In this document: one piece after another, positions 1 to 5,604 of the stretch
Layout of the letters: each line of letters begins with the position of its first letter
Position numbering within the stretch: position 1 is the stretch's first letter
Assembly: GCA_003523085.1 (NCBI GenBank)
Contig: DPHD01000067.1
Span: forward strand, 1-10,404
Origin: Oceanospirillaceae bacterium
GTDB lineage: Bacteria; Pseudomonadota; Gammaproteobacteria; Pseudomonadales; Balneatricaceae
Length of the DNA stretch: 10,404 nt
Direction of reading: 5' to 3'
The notes under the pieces: model-generated
The model's input: only the letters and a program-made list of their open reading frames with translations
Told to the model about the DNA's origin: nothing
Databases searched by the model: none
Program-made: the position numbers and the translations under genes

Positions 1-4
1 CCTA

Positions 5-35
5 CGTCAGGATGACACCTTCGTTAGGATGACAC
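5..35. repeat. Tandem pair of 14-bp GTCATCC-type repeat units
   Basis: Two direct copies of a 14-bp unit lie at 5-18 (CGTCAGGATGACAC) and 22-35 (CGTTAGGATGACAC). They differ at one base and are offset by 17 bp. On the minus strand each unit reads GTGTCATCC(T)(A/G)ACG. This resembles the core of the short palindromic intergenic repeats common in proteobacteria, but the window edge cuts off the context. The last base of the second unit is the first base (plus-strand order) of the CoA-transferase stop codon, so the repeat starts right at the gene's 3' end. Confidence 0.55.
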
Positions 36-1222
36 TATGACTTAGCCAGCCAATCGCGCAACACTTCATCCGTGTGCTGGCCTAAAGTGGGCGGCGCTTG
101 GGTGTATTGAATCGGCGTTGCAGAGTAGTTAATGGGATTAGCCACACTAGCCACCTTACCTAAGGTAGCGTGATCCAATTCCAACTGCATGTCACGGGCT
201 TGTATTTGGGGGTTATCAAACACCTGATCTAGGGTGCAAATAGGCCCACAAGGCACCCCAACGTCATTAAGCTTAGCCAACCACCAATCCGTGGTTTGCT
301 GCAGCATTAACGCAACCACTTGGGGCACCAATGTATCGCGGTTAGCCACACGTAATGAATTAGTAACGTAATGTGCTTGATGTGCTAATTCGGGCTGCCC
401 TGCCACTTGGCAAAACCGCTGAAACTGGCCATCATTACCCACGGCTAAGATTAAATGCCCATCGGCCGTTGCAAAGGCCTGATAAGGCACGATGTTAGGA
501 TGCGAATTACCTAACCGTTCAGGATTTTTACCGGTCGCTAAATAATTCATGGCCTGATTAGCCAAAGTAGCGACCTGTACGTCGAGTAAGGCCAAGTCTA
601 TATGTTGACCTTGACCCGTACGCAACTGATGAATCAAGGCCCCTTGAATGGCGTTAGACGCGTACAAGCCTGTCATGACGTCAGCCAAAGCCACACCCAC
701 CTTCATGGGTTCGCCATCGGCATCACCGGTGACACTCATCAAACCACCCATGGCCTGAATCATAAAATCGTAACCAGCACGGTCTTTGTAAGGTCCTGTC
801 TGACCAAAACCCGTGATCGAGCAATAGATCAACGCTGGGTTAATAGCGCTTAAGGTTGCATAATCCAAACCATATTTGGCTAAACCACCCACCTTAAAGT
901 TTTCAATCAGTACGTCGGCCTTGGCCGCTAGCCGCTTGATAACGTCTTGACCTGCGGAATTCGACATGTCCACACACAACGAGCGTTTGCCACGGTTAGC
1001 CGTCTGGAAATAGGCGGCTTGGCGATCTTCAGCGTCTTCAAAACCAGCCGCTGTAGGCATGTATGGTGGCCCCCACGAACGGGTATCATCCCCCGCTCCT
1101 GGACGCTCCACTTTAATGACATCCGCACCCAAATCGGCCAGCATTTGGCCAGCCCAAGGGCCCGCCAAAATGCGGCTTAAATCAAGCACCTTAATACCCT
1201 GTAAAGGCGTGGTAAAGCTCAT
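35..1222 (-). CDS. CaiB/BaiF family CoA-transferase, probable glutarate (succinyl-CoA:glutarate) CoA-transferase
   Basis: This is a class III CoA-transferase of 395 residues, a normal length for the family. The N-terminus has the family opening (LQGIKVLDLSRILAGP, residues 7-22) and the LGADVIKVERPGAGDDTR stretch (31-48). NRGKRSLCVDM (76-86) and ADVLIENFKVGG (102-113) follow. By alignment from memory with formyl-CoA transferase (Asp169), the catalytic aspartate should be Asp181 in VALADVMTG. The C-terminal GQHTDEVL (about 380-387) is also typical. The specific substrate is inferred from context: the gene follows gcdH on the same strand after a 23-bp gap, and gcdH-linked class III transferases of this kind (like human SUGCT) activate glutarate with succinyl-CoA. 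The family is broad, so another dicarboxylate or acyl donor is possible. The ATG at 1222 gives the full family N-terminus; only a weak AGGG-type ribosome site precedes it. The product is expected to be cytoplasmic. Confidence 0.9.
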   Translation of the reverse strand: MSFTTPLQGIKVLDLSRILAGPWAGQMLADLGADVIKVERPGAGDDTRSWGPPYMPTAAGFEDAEDRQAAYFQTANRGKRSLCVDMSNSAGQDVIKRLAAKADVLIENFKVGGLAKYGLDYATLSAINPALIYCSITGFGQTGPYKDRAGYDFMIQAMGGLMSVTGDADGEPMKVGVALADVMTGLYASNAIQGALIHQLRTGQGQHIDLALLDVQVATLANQAMNYLATGKNPERLGNSHPNIVPYQAFATADGHLILAVGNDGQFQRFCQVAGQPELAHQAHYVTNSLRVANRDTLVPQVVALMLQQTTDWWLAKLNDVGVPCGPICTLDQVFDNPQIQARDMQLELDHATLGKVASVANPINYSATPIQYTQAPPTLGQHTDEVLRDWLAKS

Positions 1223-1245
1223 GGTCTAGGCCCTATCAACAAGAC

Positions 1246-2424
1246 TTAATAAAATGCCTGAATACCCGTTTGGGCACGGCCCAAGATCAAGGCATGCACG
1301 TCATGGGTACCTTCATAGGTGTTCACTGCTTCGAGGTTCATCACATGACGGATGACGCCAAATTCGTCGCTCACGCCATTACCGCCGTGCATGTCACGTG
1401 ATTGACGTGCAACATCTAAGGACTTACCGCAGTTATTACGCTTCATCAATGAAATGAGTTCAACCGGGCAATTGTCAGCGTCCATTAAGCGACCCATTTG
1501 CAAACAACCTTGCAGGCCAATGGAAATTTCAGTTTGCATATCTGCAAGCTTCTTTTGGATTAACTGAGTAGCAGCTAATGGGCGGCCAAACTGAGTACGG
1601 TCTAGGGTGTATTGACGGGCAGCCTGCCAACAAAACTCTGCCGCACCTAAAGCACCCCAAGCAATGCCGTAACGGGCTTTATTCAAACAACCAAACGGAC
1701 CAGCAAGGCCTTTAATAGTTGGGAATAGGTTTTCTTCTGGCACAAACACATTATCCATCACGATTTCGCCAGTCACAGACGCGCGTAAGGAGAACTTACC
1801 TTCAATTTTAGGGGTGGTTAAGCCGTCCATACCACGCTCTAACACAAAACCACGAATCACGCCATCAAGCTTGGCCCAAACCACCATTACATCGGCAATT
1901 GGAGAGTTAGTGATCCACATTTTTGCGCCCGTTAAGCGGTAACCACCATCCACGGCTTCGGCACGAGTAATCATGCTCGCAGGGTCAGAACCAGAACCTG
2001 GCTCGGTCAAACCAAAACAACCCACCCACTCACCACTGGCAAGTTTAGGCAAATACTTCATGCGCTGCTCTTCGGTACCGTAGGCATAGATTGGGTGCAT
2101 TACCAAAGACGACTGCACACTCATGGCCGAGCGATAACCGCTGTCTACGCGCTCTACTTCACGTGCCACAAGGCCGTAGCTCACATAGTTAACACCGGCA
2201 CAGCCGTACTTTTCTGGAATGGTAGCGCCCAACAGGCCTAACTCACCAAACTCGGTCATGATCTCACGATCAAAAATCTCTTCCCGGTTGGCTTTTAGCA
2301 CACGACGCGCTAGGCCGTCCTGACAATAGTCATAGGCCGCATCACGAATCATGCGTTCTTCAGAGGTTAGTTGCTGGTCTAAAAAGAAAGGGTCCTGCCA
2401 AGAAAATTCGGTACGTGAAGCCAT
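1246..2424 (-). CDS. gcdH: Glutaryl-CoA dehydrogenase
   Basis: This FAD-dependent enzyme of 392 residues belongs to the acyl-CoA dehydrogenase superfamily. It oxidises and decarboxylates glutaryl-CoA to crotonyl-CoA and CO2 in lysine, tryptophan and glutarate breakdown, passing electrons to ETF. The sequence is close to mitochondrial GCDH. YRSAMSVQSSLVMHPI (97-112) includes the substrate-pocket Arg98-Ser99. CFGLTEPGSGSDPAS (136-150) is the flavin/substrate loop, and KMWITNSP (168-175) follows. The signature RQFG-like DRTQFGRPLAATQLIQ is at 275-290, and QSRDMHGGNG at 341-350. The catalytic base should be Glu371 in NTYEGTHDVH. The EGTHDVH form, rather than EGTNEI, marks the glutaryl-CoA branch of the superfamily. 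It is the first gene of an operon with the CoA-transferase, and a promoter with an operator-like palindrome lies about 45-80 bp upstream. The ATG at 2424 has only a weak ribosome site but gives the standard N-terminus. Confidence 0.97.
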   Translation of the reverse strand: MASRTEFSWQDPFFLDQQLTSEERMIRDAAYDYCQDGLARRVLKANREEIFDREIMTEFGELGLLGATIPEKYGCAGVNYVSYGLVAREVERVDSGYRSAMSVQSSLVMHPIYAYGTEEQRMKYLPKLASGEWVGCFGLTEPGSGSDPASMITRAEAVDGGYRLTGAKMWITNSPIADVMVVWAKLDGVIRGFVLERGMDGLTTPKIEGKFSLRASVTGEIVMDNVFVPEENLFPTIKGLAGPFGCLNKARYGIAWGALGAAEFCWQAARQYTLDRTQFGRPLAATQLIQKKLADMQTEISIGLQGCLQMGRLMDADNCPVELISLMKRNNCGKSLDVARQSRDMHGGNGVSDEFGVIRHVMNLEAVNTYEGTHDVHALILGRAQTGIQAFY

Positions 2425-2468
2425 GGGTTAATCTCGCTGGTTAAGTGATATAAATACTTTACCAGCTT

Positions 2469-2497
2469 AATATATCGTCATTTTCACAAAATGTCGA
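2469..2497 (-). promoter_or_regulatory. Predicted sigma-70 promoter of gcdH operon
   Basis: On the minus strand, TCGACA (2497-2492, five of six to the -35 consensus) and TATATT (2474-2469, five of six to the -10 consensus) are separated by exactly 17 bp. Transcription would begin near 2462, giving a leader of roughly 38 nt before the gcdH ATG at 2424. The -35 box lies inside the 2488-2503 palindrome. This is a prediction from consensus matching only. Confidence 0.6.
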
Positions 2498-2503
2498 CAT
2501 TTT
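2488..2503. promoter_or_regulatory. Perfect 16-bp palindrome, candidate operator of gcdH
   Basis: AAAATGTCGACATTTT is a perfect inverted repeat with no spacer. It covers the predicted -35 box of gcdH and lies 64-79 bp upstream of its start codon. A dimeric helix-turn-helix regulator bound here would block polymerase, so the inferred role is repression relieved by a pathway intermediate. The regulator is not encoded in this window and I cannot name its family from the site alone. Confidence 0.5.
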
Positions 2504-2504
2504 T

Positions 2505-2601
2505 TATACCCTAATCCAAATTTTAGAGTCTGAGCCCAACTTGCTGCCATGGCTGGTACTTAATAGACCCATCCCAGCGCAATAACCACCGACCACTGCC
2601 T
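2505..2601. other. Short intergenic region between hicB and the gcdH promoter
   Basis: These 97 bp separate the hicB stop from the palindrome upstream of gcdH. I see no clear gene and no hairpin followed by a T-run on the minus strand that would terminate hicAB transcription. The only small palindrome is GCCATGGC near 2563. hicAB transcripts could therefore read through into gcdH. Confidence 0.4.
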
Positions 2602-3012
2602 TTACGCACACTCCAGAATCTGCGCCTTAGCCGCTTGTTGCAAAAAATGGGAACGACTCTTAAACTGCTCGGTGGTTTTAACAATGTCGTCAATCTGCTT
2701 TGTTACTAAGTCCGGCAAGGTCACGTTTATTTTGCTTGAGTTACCAAGGTAGGGCCTCACATCTATTTCAATCATGCCCCACACCCAACCGTCAAATTCA
2801 TGATTCGACATATGTTCATCCACACCTTTAGGGACTGGAGGAAGCTGCCCGTGTTCGGCCAATCCCTCTAAATGAAAGGATATCGCATCTTTCGCATTCT
2901 TCAGCGCCTCTTCGAAACTGCTACCAGAAGAAAAACAACCTTTTATGTCTGGGACAACCACACCGTAATCGTTATCACTTGTGCCCAATTCAACTGCCAC
3001 ACTATATATCAT
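2602..3012 (-). CDS. hicB: HicB family antitoxin (type II toxin-antitoxin)
   Basis: This 136-residue antitoxin of the HicAB module neutralises HicA and normally represses its own operon. The N-terminal part (about 1-75) is the HicB partial RNase H-like fold: MIYSVAVELG, then YGVVVPDIKGCFSSGSSFEEAL (16-37) with the family's PD-x-GC(F/H)-S-G pattern, then a helix NAKDAISFHLEGLAEHG. The C-terminal part (about 93-133) begins with KINVTLPDLVTKQIDD and looks like a ribbon-helix-helix DNA-binding domain, as in the larger HicB class. It lies 34 bp downstream of hicA on the same strand. The toxin-first order is the classic hicAB arrangement. The start ATG at 3012 has a modest AGGT ribosome site about 9 nt upstream. 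Both halves are present, so the antitoxin appears functional. Confidence 0.93.
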   Translation of the reverse strand: MIYSVAVELGTSDNDYGVVVPDIKGCFSSGSSFEEALKNAKDAISFHLEGLAEHGQLPPVPKGVDEHMSNHEFDGWVWGMIEIDVRPYLGNSSKINVTLPDLVTKQIDDIVKTTEQFKSRSHFLQQAAKAQILECA

Positions 3013-3046
3013 TGTATTATTACCTATTTAAAATACCGACTATGAC

Positions 3047-3226
3047 TTAAAGCCCTGCATCTTTACGTATCTTTTTTACCAACCCTATTCCTAGCTCATT
3101 CTTTGGATGCGGGATTGTAACTAGATGGCTAAAATTGGGATGTTTAAATTGGTGATGACTGCCTTTTGTTCTAACACACACCCATCCAGCCATTTCGATC
3201 TGTTTGATTAGCTCCTTGCTCTTCAA
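3047..3226 (-). CDS. hicA: HicA family toxin (mRNA interferase)
   Basis: This small basic protein is a HicA/YcfA toxin with a dsRBD-like fold; the family cleaves mRNA and arrests growth unless HicB binds it. The diagnostic catalytic-histidine motif GSHHQFKHP is present, preceded by GWVCVRTK and followed by LVTIPHPKNELGIGLVKKIRKDAGL. That covers the whole family fold. I chose the TTG at 3226 (59 residues, starting MKSKELIKQIE). A strong GAAGGA ribosome site sits 6 nt upstream, and the resulting N-terminus and length match typical HicA proteins. The only in-frame ATG, at 3244 (65 residues), has no ribosome site and would be nearly at the 5' end of the transcript from the predicted promoter. The gene precedes hicB in the operon. 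The reading frame is intact. Confidence 0.9.
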   Translation of the reverse strand: MKSKELIKQIEMAGWVCVRTKGSHHQFKHPNFSHLVTIPHPKNELGIGLVKKIRKDAGL

Positions 3227-3254
3227 TCTAAGTCCTTCAGCCATTAATAATAGA

Positions 3255-3287
3255 GTTACTATAACCCCCGAATTAGTGGTGCGTCAA
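3255..3287 (-). promoter_or_regulatory. Predicted hicAB promoter with inverted repeat over the -10 box
   Basis: On the minus strand, TTGACG (3287-3282) and TATAGT (3263-3258) each match consensus at five of six bases and are 18 bp apart. Transcription would start near 3251. The -10 box lies in a perfect short inverted repeat, GTTA-N3-TAAC (3255-3265), a possible site for HicB autoregulation. The start point also supports translation from TTG 3226 (about 25 nt leader) over ATG 3244 (about 7 nt leader). Confidence 0.5.
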
Positions 3288-3335
3288 TTGTTAAACCATG
3301 CATGAACTAATCGATCACACGCCCATACCAACTTG

Positions 3336-3365
3336 TTGACACCCCAATGGCATATAGCCCATACT
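3336..3365 (+). promoter_or_regulatory. Predicted promoter of the chromate resistance operon
   Basis: A perfect -35 box TTGACA (3336-3341) is followed after 18 bp by CATACT (3360-3365, four of six to the -10 consensus). Transcription would begin near 3372, giving a leader of about 80 nt before the rhodanese-ChrB start at 3454. The weak -10 and the overlapping symmetric elements suggest a regulated promoter. It is divergent from the hicAB promoter, with the two -35 boxes about 50 bp apart. Confidence 0.5.
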
Positions 3366-3376
3366 AAAATTATGGG
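3358..3376. promoter_or_regulatory. Inverted repeat CCCATA-N7-TATGGG over the chr -10 box
   Basis: A perfect 6-bp inverted repeat (3358-3363 and 3371-3376) with a 7-bp AT-rich centre spans the predicted -10 box and start site. The left half-site recurs upstream as GCCCATAC at 3321-3328, in the same orientation as GCCCATAC at 3357-3364 and 36 bp away, so the -35 box is bracketed. This is the pattern expected of a repressor site with an auxiliary half-site. The regulator is unknown. Confidence 0.4.
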
Positions 3377-3390
3377 GCCGCGAACGCCCC
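3374..3390 (+). other. GC-rich hairpin in the chr leader
   Basis: GGGGC (3374-3378) and GCCCC (3386-3390) can pair around a 7-nt loop at the very start of the predicted chr transcript. No T-run follows, so it is not an intrinsic terminator. It may stabilise the 5' end or influence expression, or may be incidental. The remaining leader to 3445 shows no recognisable riboswitch. Confidence 0.3.
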
Positions 3391-3453
3391 GTGAGGCGCC
3401 AGCTAAAGATTCGCATCCAATTGAACCTATGATTACAGGGAGGATGCGCAGCT

Positions 3454-4272
3454 ATGCCGTCACCAAATGAAATTTCCGTTACTCAACTATCCCGCCTTAT
3501 TGGTTTGCCCAATTCGCCTGTCATTATTGACGTGCGAACTGATGCTGACTTTGACCAAGACCCCCAACTCATCCCTACCGCCTTTAGGTACCCATTTAAT
3601 AGGGTTGCAGATCTTGCACCACGATTAACGGCTAAAAAAGTGGTTATTTACTGTCAAAAAGGCAAGAAGATAAGCCACGGCGCAACGGCCTTATTACAAA
3701 ACCAAGGCATCGTGGTCGAGTATTTATGTGGTGGTCAATTCGCTTGGCGTGATGCTAACCTACCGATGGTTTGGTCCGATAAACTTCCCCCTTTCAACCG
3801 TCAAAATCAAACCGTTTGGGTCACTAAACACCGTCCAAAAATAGACCGAATTGCATGCCCCTGGCTCATCAGGCGTTTTATTGACCCTAGGGCCCAATTT
3901 CTTTTCGTCGCGCCTGCAGAAGTTAGTGCAGTGGCTGACAAATTTGGTGCAGCCCCGTTTGATATTGAAAACGTCTATTGGAGTCATCGAGGTGACAAAT
4001 GCACCTTTGACACGTTGATTGAAGAATTTGGCATAGCAACGCCCACATTAAACAGACTTGCAGCAATCGTGCGCGCAGCAGACACCAACTGTATCGATGC
4101 ATGCCCGCAAGCAGCTGGCTTGCTCGCTGCGTCTCTAGGATTATCACGCATGTACAAAAACGACCTTGAGCAATTAGATGCTGGCATGGCGTTATATGAC
4201 ATGTTTTATCGTTGGGCTAGAGATGCAGTAACCGAAACCCATGATTGGCAACCTACCTCGGCGAGGGTTTAG
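3454..4272 (+). CDS. Rhodanese-ChrB fusion protein (sulfurtransferase/chromate resistance protein)
   Basis: This 272-residue two-domain protein starts with a rhodanese-like domain (about 5-108). It has VIIDVRTDADF (23-33) and an active-site loop with Cys67 in YCQKGKK (66-72), followed by LCGGQFAWRD (91-100). The second domain (about 120-265) is the ChrB C-terminal domain, with RIACPWLIRRFIDP (132-145), HRGDKCTFD (178-186) and RAADTN (207-212). ChrB proteins are linked to chromate sensing or resistance; classical ChrB has a different N-terminal regulatory region, here replaced by rhodanese. The fusion architecture is known in annotated genomes, but its biochemistry is poorly defined. The chromate link rests on the ChrB domain and on chrA starting 1 bp after its stop. 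The ATG at 3454 has a strong GGGAGGA ribosome site about 9 nt upstream. No membrane segment or signal peptide is visible, so it should act in the cytoplasm. Confidence 0.9.
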   Translation: MPSPNEISVTQLSRLIGLPNSPVIIDVRTDADFDQDPQLIPTAFRYPFNRVADLAPRLTAKKVVIYCQKGKKISHGATALLQNQGIVVEYLCGGQFAWRDANLPMVWSDKLPPFNRQNQTVWVTKHRPKIDRIACPWLIRRFIDPRAQFLFVAPAEVSAVADKFGAAPFDIENVYWSHRGDKCTFDTLIEEFGIATPTLNRLAAIVRAADTNCIDACPQAAGLLAASLGLSRMYKNDLEQLDAGMALYDMFYRWARDAVTETHDWQPTSARV

Positions 4273-4273
4273 C

Positions 4274-5593
4274 ATGACTGAAGATCAATCCCATGCCTCA
4301 CAAAGCAACGCTGCTATAGCATGCATTCAGCCCAGCCTTTACGAAGCGGCGCTGGTTTGGCTAAAAATCGGCTTATTATCTTTTGGTGGGCCTGCAGCGC
4401 AAATCGCCTTAATGCATCGAGTGTTGGTTGAAGAAAAAGGCTGGATCAATGACAAAGACTTTCTCCATTCGTTGAGTTTTTGCATGCTGCTTCCAGGCCC
4501 GGAAGCGATGCAACAGGCCACCTATGTAGGATGGCGGTTACATGGCACCGTAGGTGGCCTAGTGGCCGGACTGCTATTTACCTTGCCCGGAGCGCTCGTT
4601 ATGTTAGCCATCGCTATGGCCTACGTTATGGCTAACGACCTGTCTTTGATGACCGCGTTGCTCTTCGGCATTAAGGCCGCTGTGTTAGTCATTGTGATTC
4701 AAGCATTAATTCGAGTATCAAAAAAAGCCTTACGTCACAAAATGCACTGGTACATTGCGGCACTTTCATTTGTGGGGTTATTCTTCTTTTACGTACCTTT
4801 TCCTCTCATTGTCATTTCATCAGGTTTGTTAGGCTTTGCGATTACTAATGACCAAAAAAAAGAAACCGACGCTATTGATTTTCAACTTAACAAAACTCAA
4901 TTTTTAAAGACGGTCTTCACTATTTGTATTTGGCTTAGCATTTGGTCATTGCCATTTTTCGCCTTAGTTTATTGGAACCAATTTTCGATATTGTCAGACA
5001 TTGGCGAATTTTTCACCAAGCTGGCATTGGTCACCTTTGGTGGCGCCTATGCTGTGCTTTCTTATCTTGCCCAAGATGTGGTTAACCAGTTTGGGTGGCT
5101 CAGTATTGGAGAAATGATGGATGGACTAGGCTTAGCGGAATCCACGCCCGGTCCGCTCATATTAGTGACCGAGTTTACTGGGTTCATTGCGGCTTATCGT
5201 GATGGCGGGCTTATGGTTGGGTTACTTGGCGCCCTTATTACTTTGTGGGTGACTTTTGTGCCGTGCTTTTTGTGGATATTTGCGGGCGCACCTTATATTG
5301 ACTGGGTTAGTACTCAGGCGAAGCTTGCAGGCGCATTATCCACCATTACTGCAGCCGTTGTCGGGGCTATTCTTAACCTTTCCATCTGGTTTGCTCTGCA
5401 TGTCACATTTGCGTCTGTGACTAGCGAACGCATAGGGCCCATTGTGTTATGGGCCCCAGACTTTAGTTCGACTAACTGGCAGCTGATACTGCTTGCCTGT
5501 GTGTGTGGGTTATTACTGTTTAAGTGGCAATGGAGCATTATTAAAGTTCTCACCTTTGCATCTGCGGCTGGCTGGCTGATGACAATGCTGTGA
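4274..5593 (+). CDS. chrA: Chromate transporter ChrA, long-chain (two-domain) CHR family
   Basis: This inner-membrane transporter has 439 residues, typical of long-chain CHR proteins that expel chromate and confer resistance. It contains two homologous halves. The first has LLSFGGPAAQIALMHR (34-49), EKGWI (54-58) and the LLPGPEAMQ motif (72-80). The second has LVTFGGAYAVLSYLAQ (252-267), GWLS, and STPGPLILVTEFTGF (290-304). Many hydrophobic segments occur, for example 95-120, 130-147, 157-190, 215-233, 313-338 and 353-380. I chose the ATG at 4274: a GAGG ribosome site lies 7 nt upstream, inside the end of the rhodanese-ChrB gene, and the start is 1 bp past that gene's stop, implying translational coupling. 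An in-frame ATG at 4241 would add 11 residues and overlap the upstream gene by 32 bp; it is less likely. The gene converges on ivdG. Confidence 0.95.
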   Translation: MTEDQSHASQSNAAIACIQPSLYEAALVWLKIGLLSFGGPAAQIALMHRVLVEEKGWINDKDFLHSLSFCMLLPGPEAMQQATYVGWRLHGTVGGLVAGLLFTLPGALVMLAIAMAYVMANDLSLMTALLFGIKAAVLVIVIQALIRVSKKALRHKMHWYIAALSFVGLFFFYVPFPLIVISSGLLGFAITNDQKKETDAIDFQLNKTQFLKTVFTICIWLSIWSLPFFALVYWNQFSILSDIGEFFTKLALVTFGGAYAVLSYLAQDVVNQFGWLSIGEMMDGLGLAESTPGPLILVTEFTGFIAAYRDGGLMVGLLGALITLWVTFVPCFLWIFAGAPYIDWVSTQAKLAGALSTITAAVVGAILNLSIWFALHVTFASVTSERIGPIVLWAPDFSSTNWQLILLACVCGLLLFKWQWSIIKVLTFASAAGWLMTML

Positions 5594-5604
5594 GCCTAAT
5601 CGCA

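Noticed and set aside
2523..2690. A minus-strand frame, shifted relative to hicB, stays open past the hicB stop to a TAA at 2523-2525 and encodes a tryptophan-rich tail.
   Set aside because: It has no credible start or ribosome site, overlaps the well-conserved HicB C-terminal domain, and matches nothing I recognise. It is most likely chance, though a decayed gene fragment cannot be excluded.
3292..3304. CATGCATG palindrome in the hicA-chr intergenic region as an operator.
   Set aside because: It is a short, low-complexity alternation upstream of both promoters. It is much less well placed than the elements over the -10 boxes, so there is no basis for a functional call.
4241..4273. In-frame upstream ATG for chrA at 4241, adding 11 residues.
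   Set aside because: It overlaps the rhodanese-ChrB gene by 32 bp and the extra residues have no CHR-family counterpart. ATG 4274 has a properly spaced GAGG site.
5594..5604. Possible bidirectional terminator between chrA and ivdG.
   Set aside because: The gap is only 11 bp and has no inverted repeat with a T-run on either strand.
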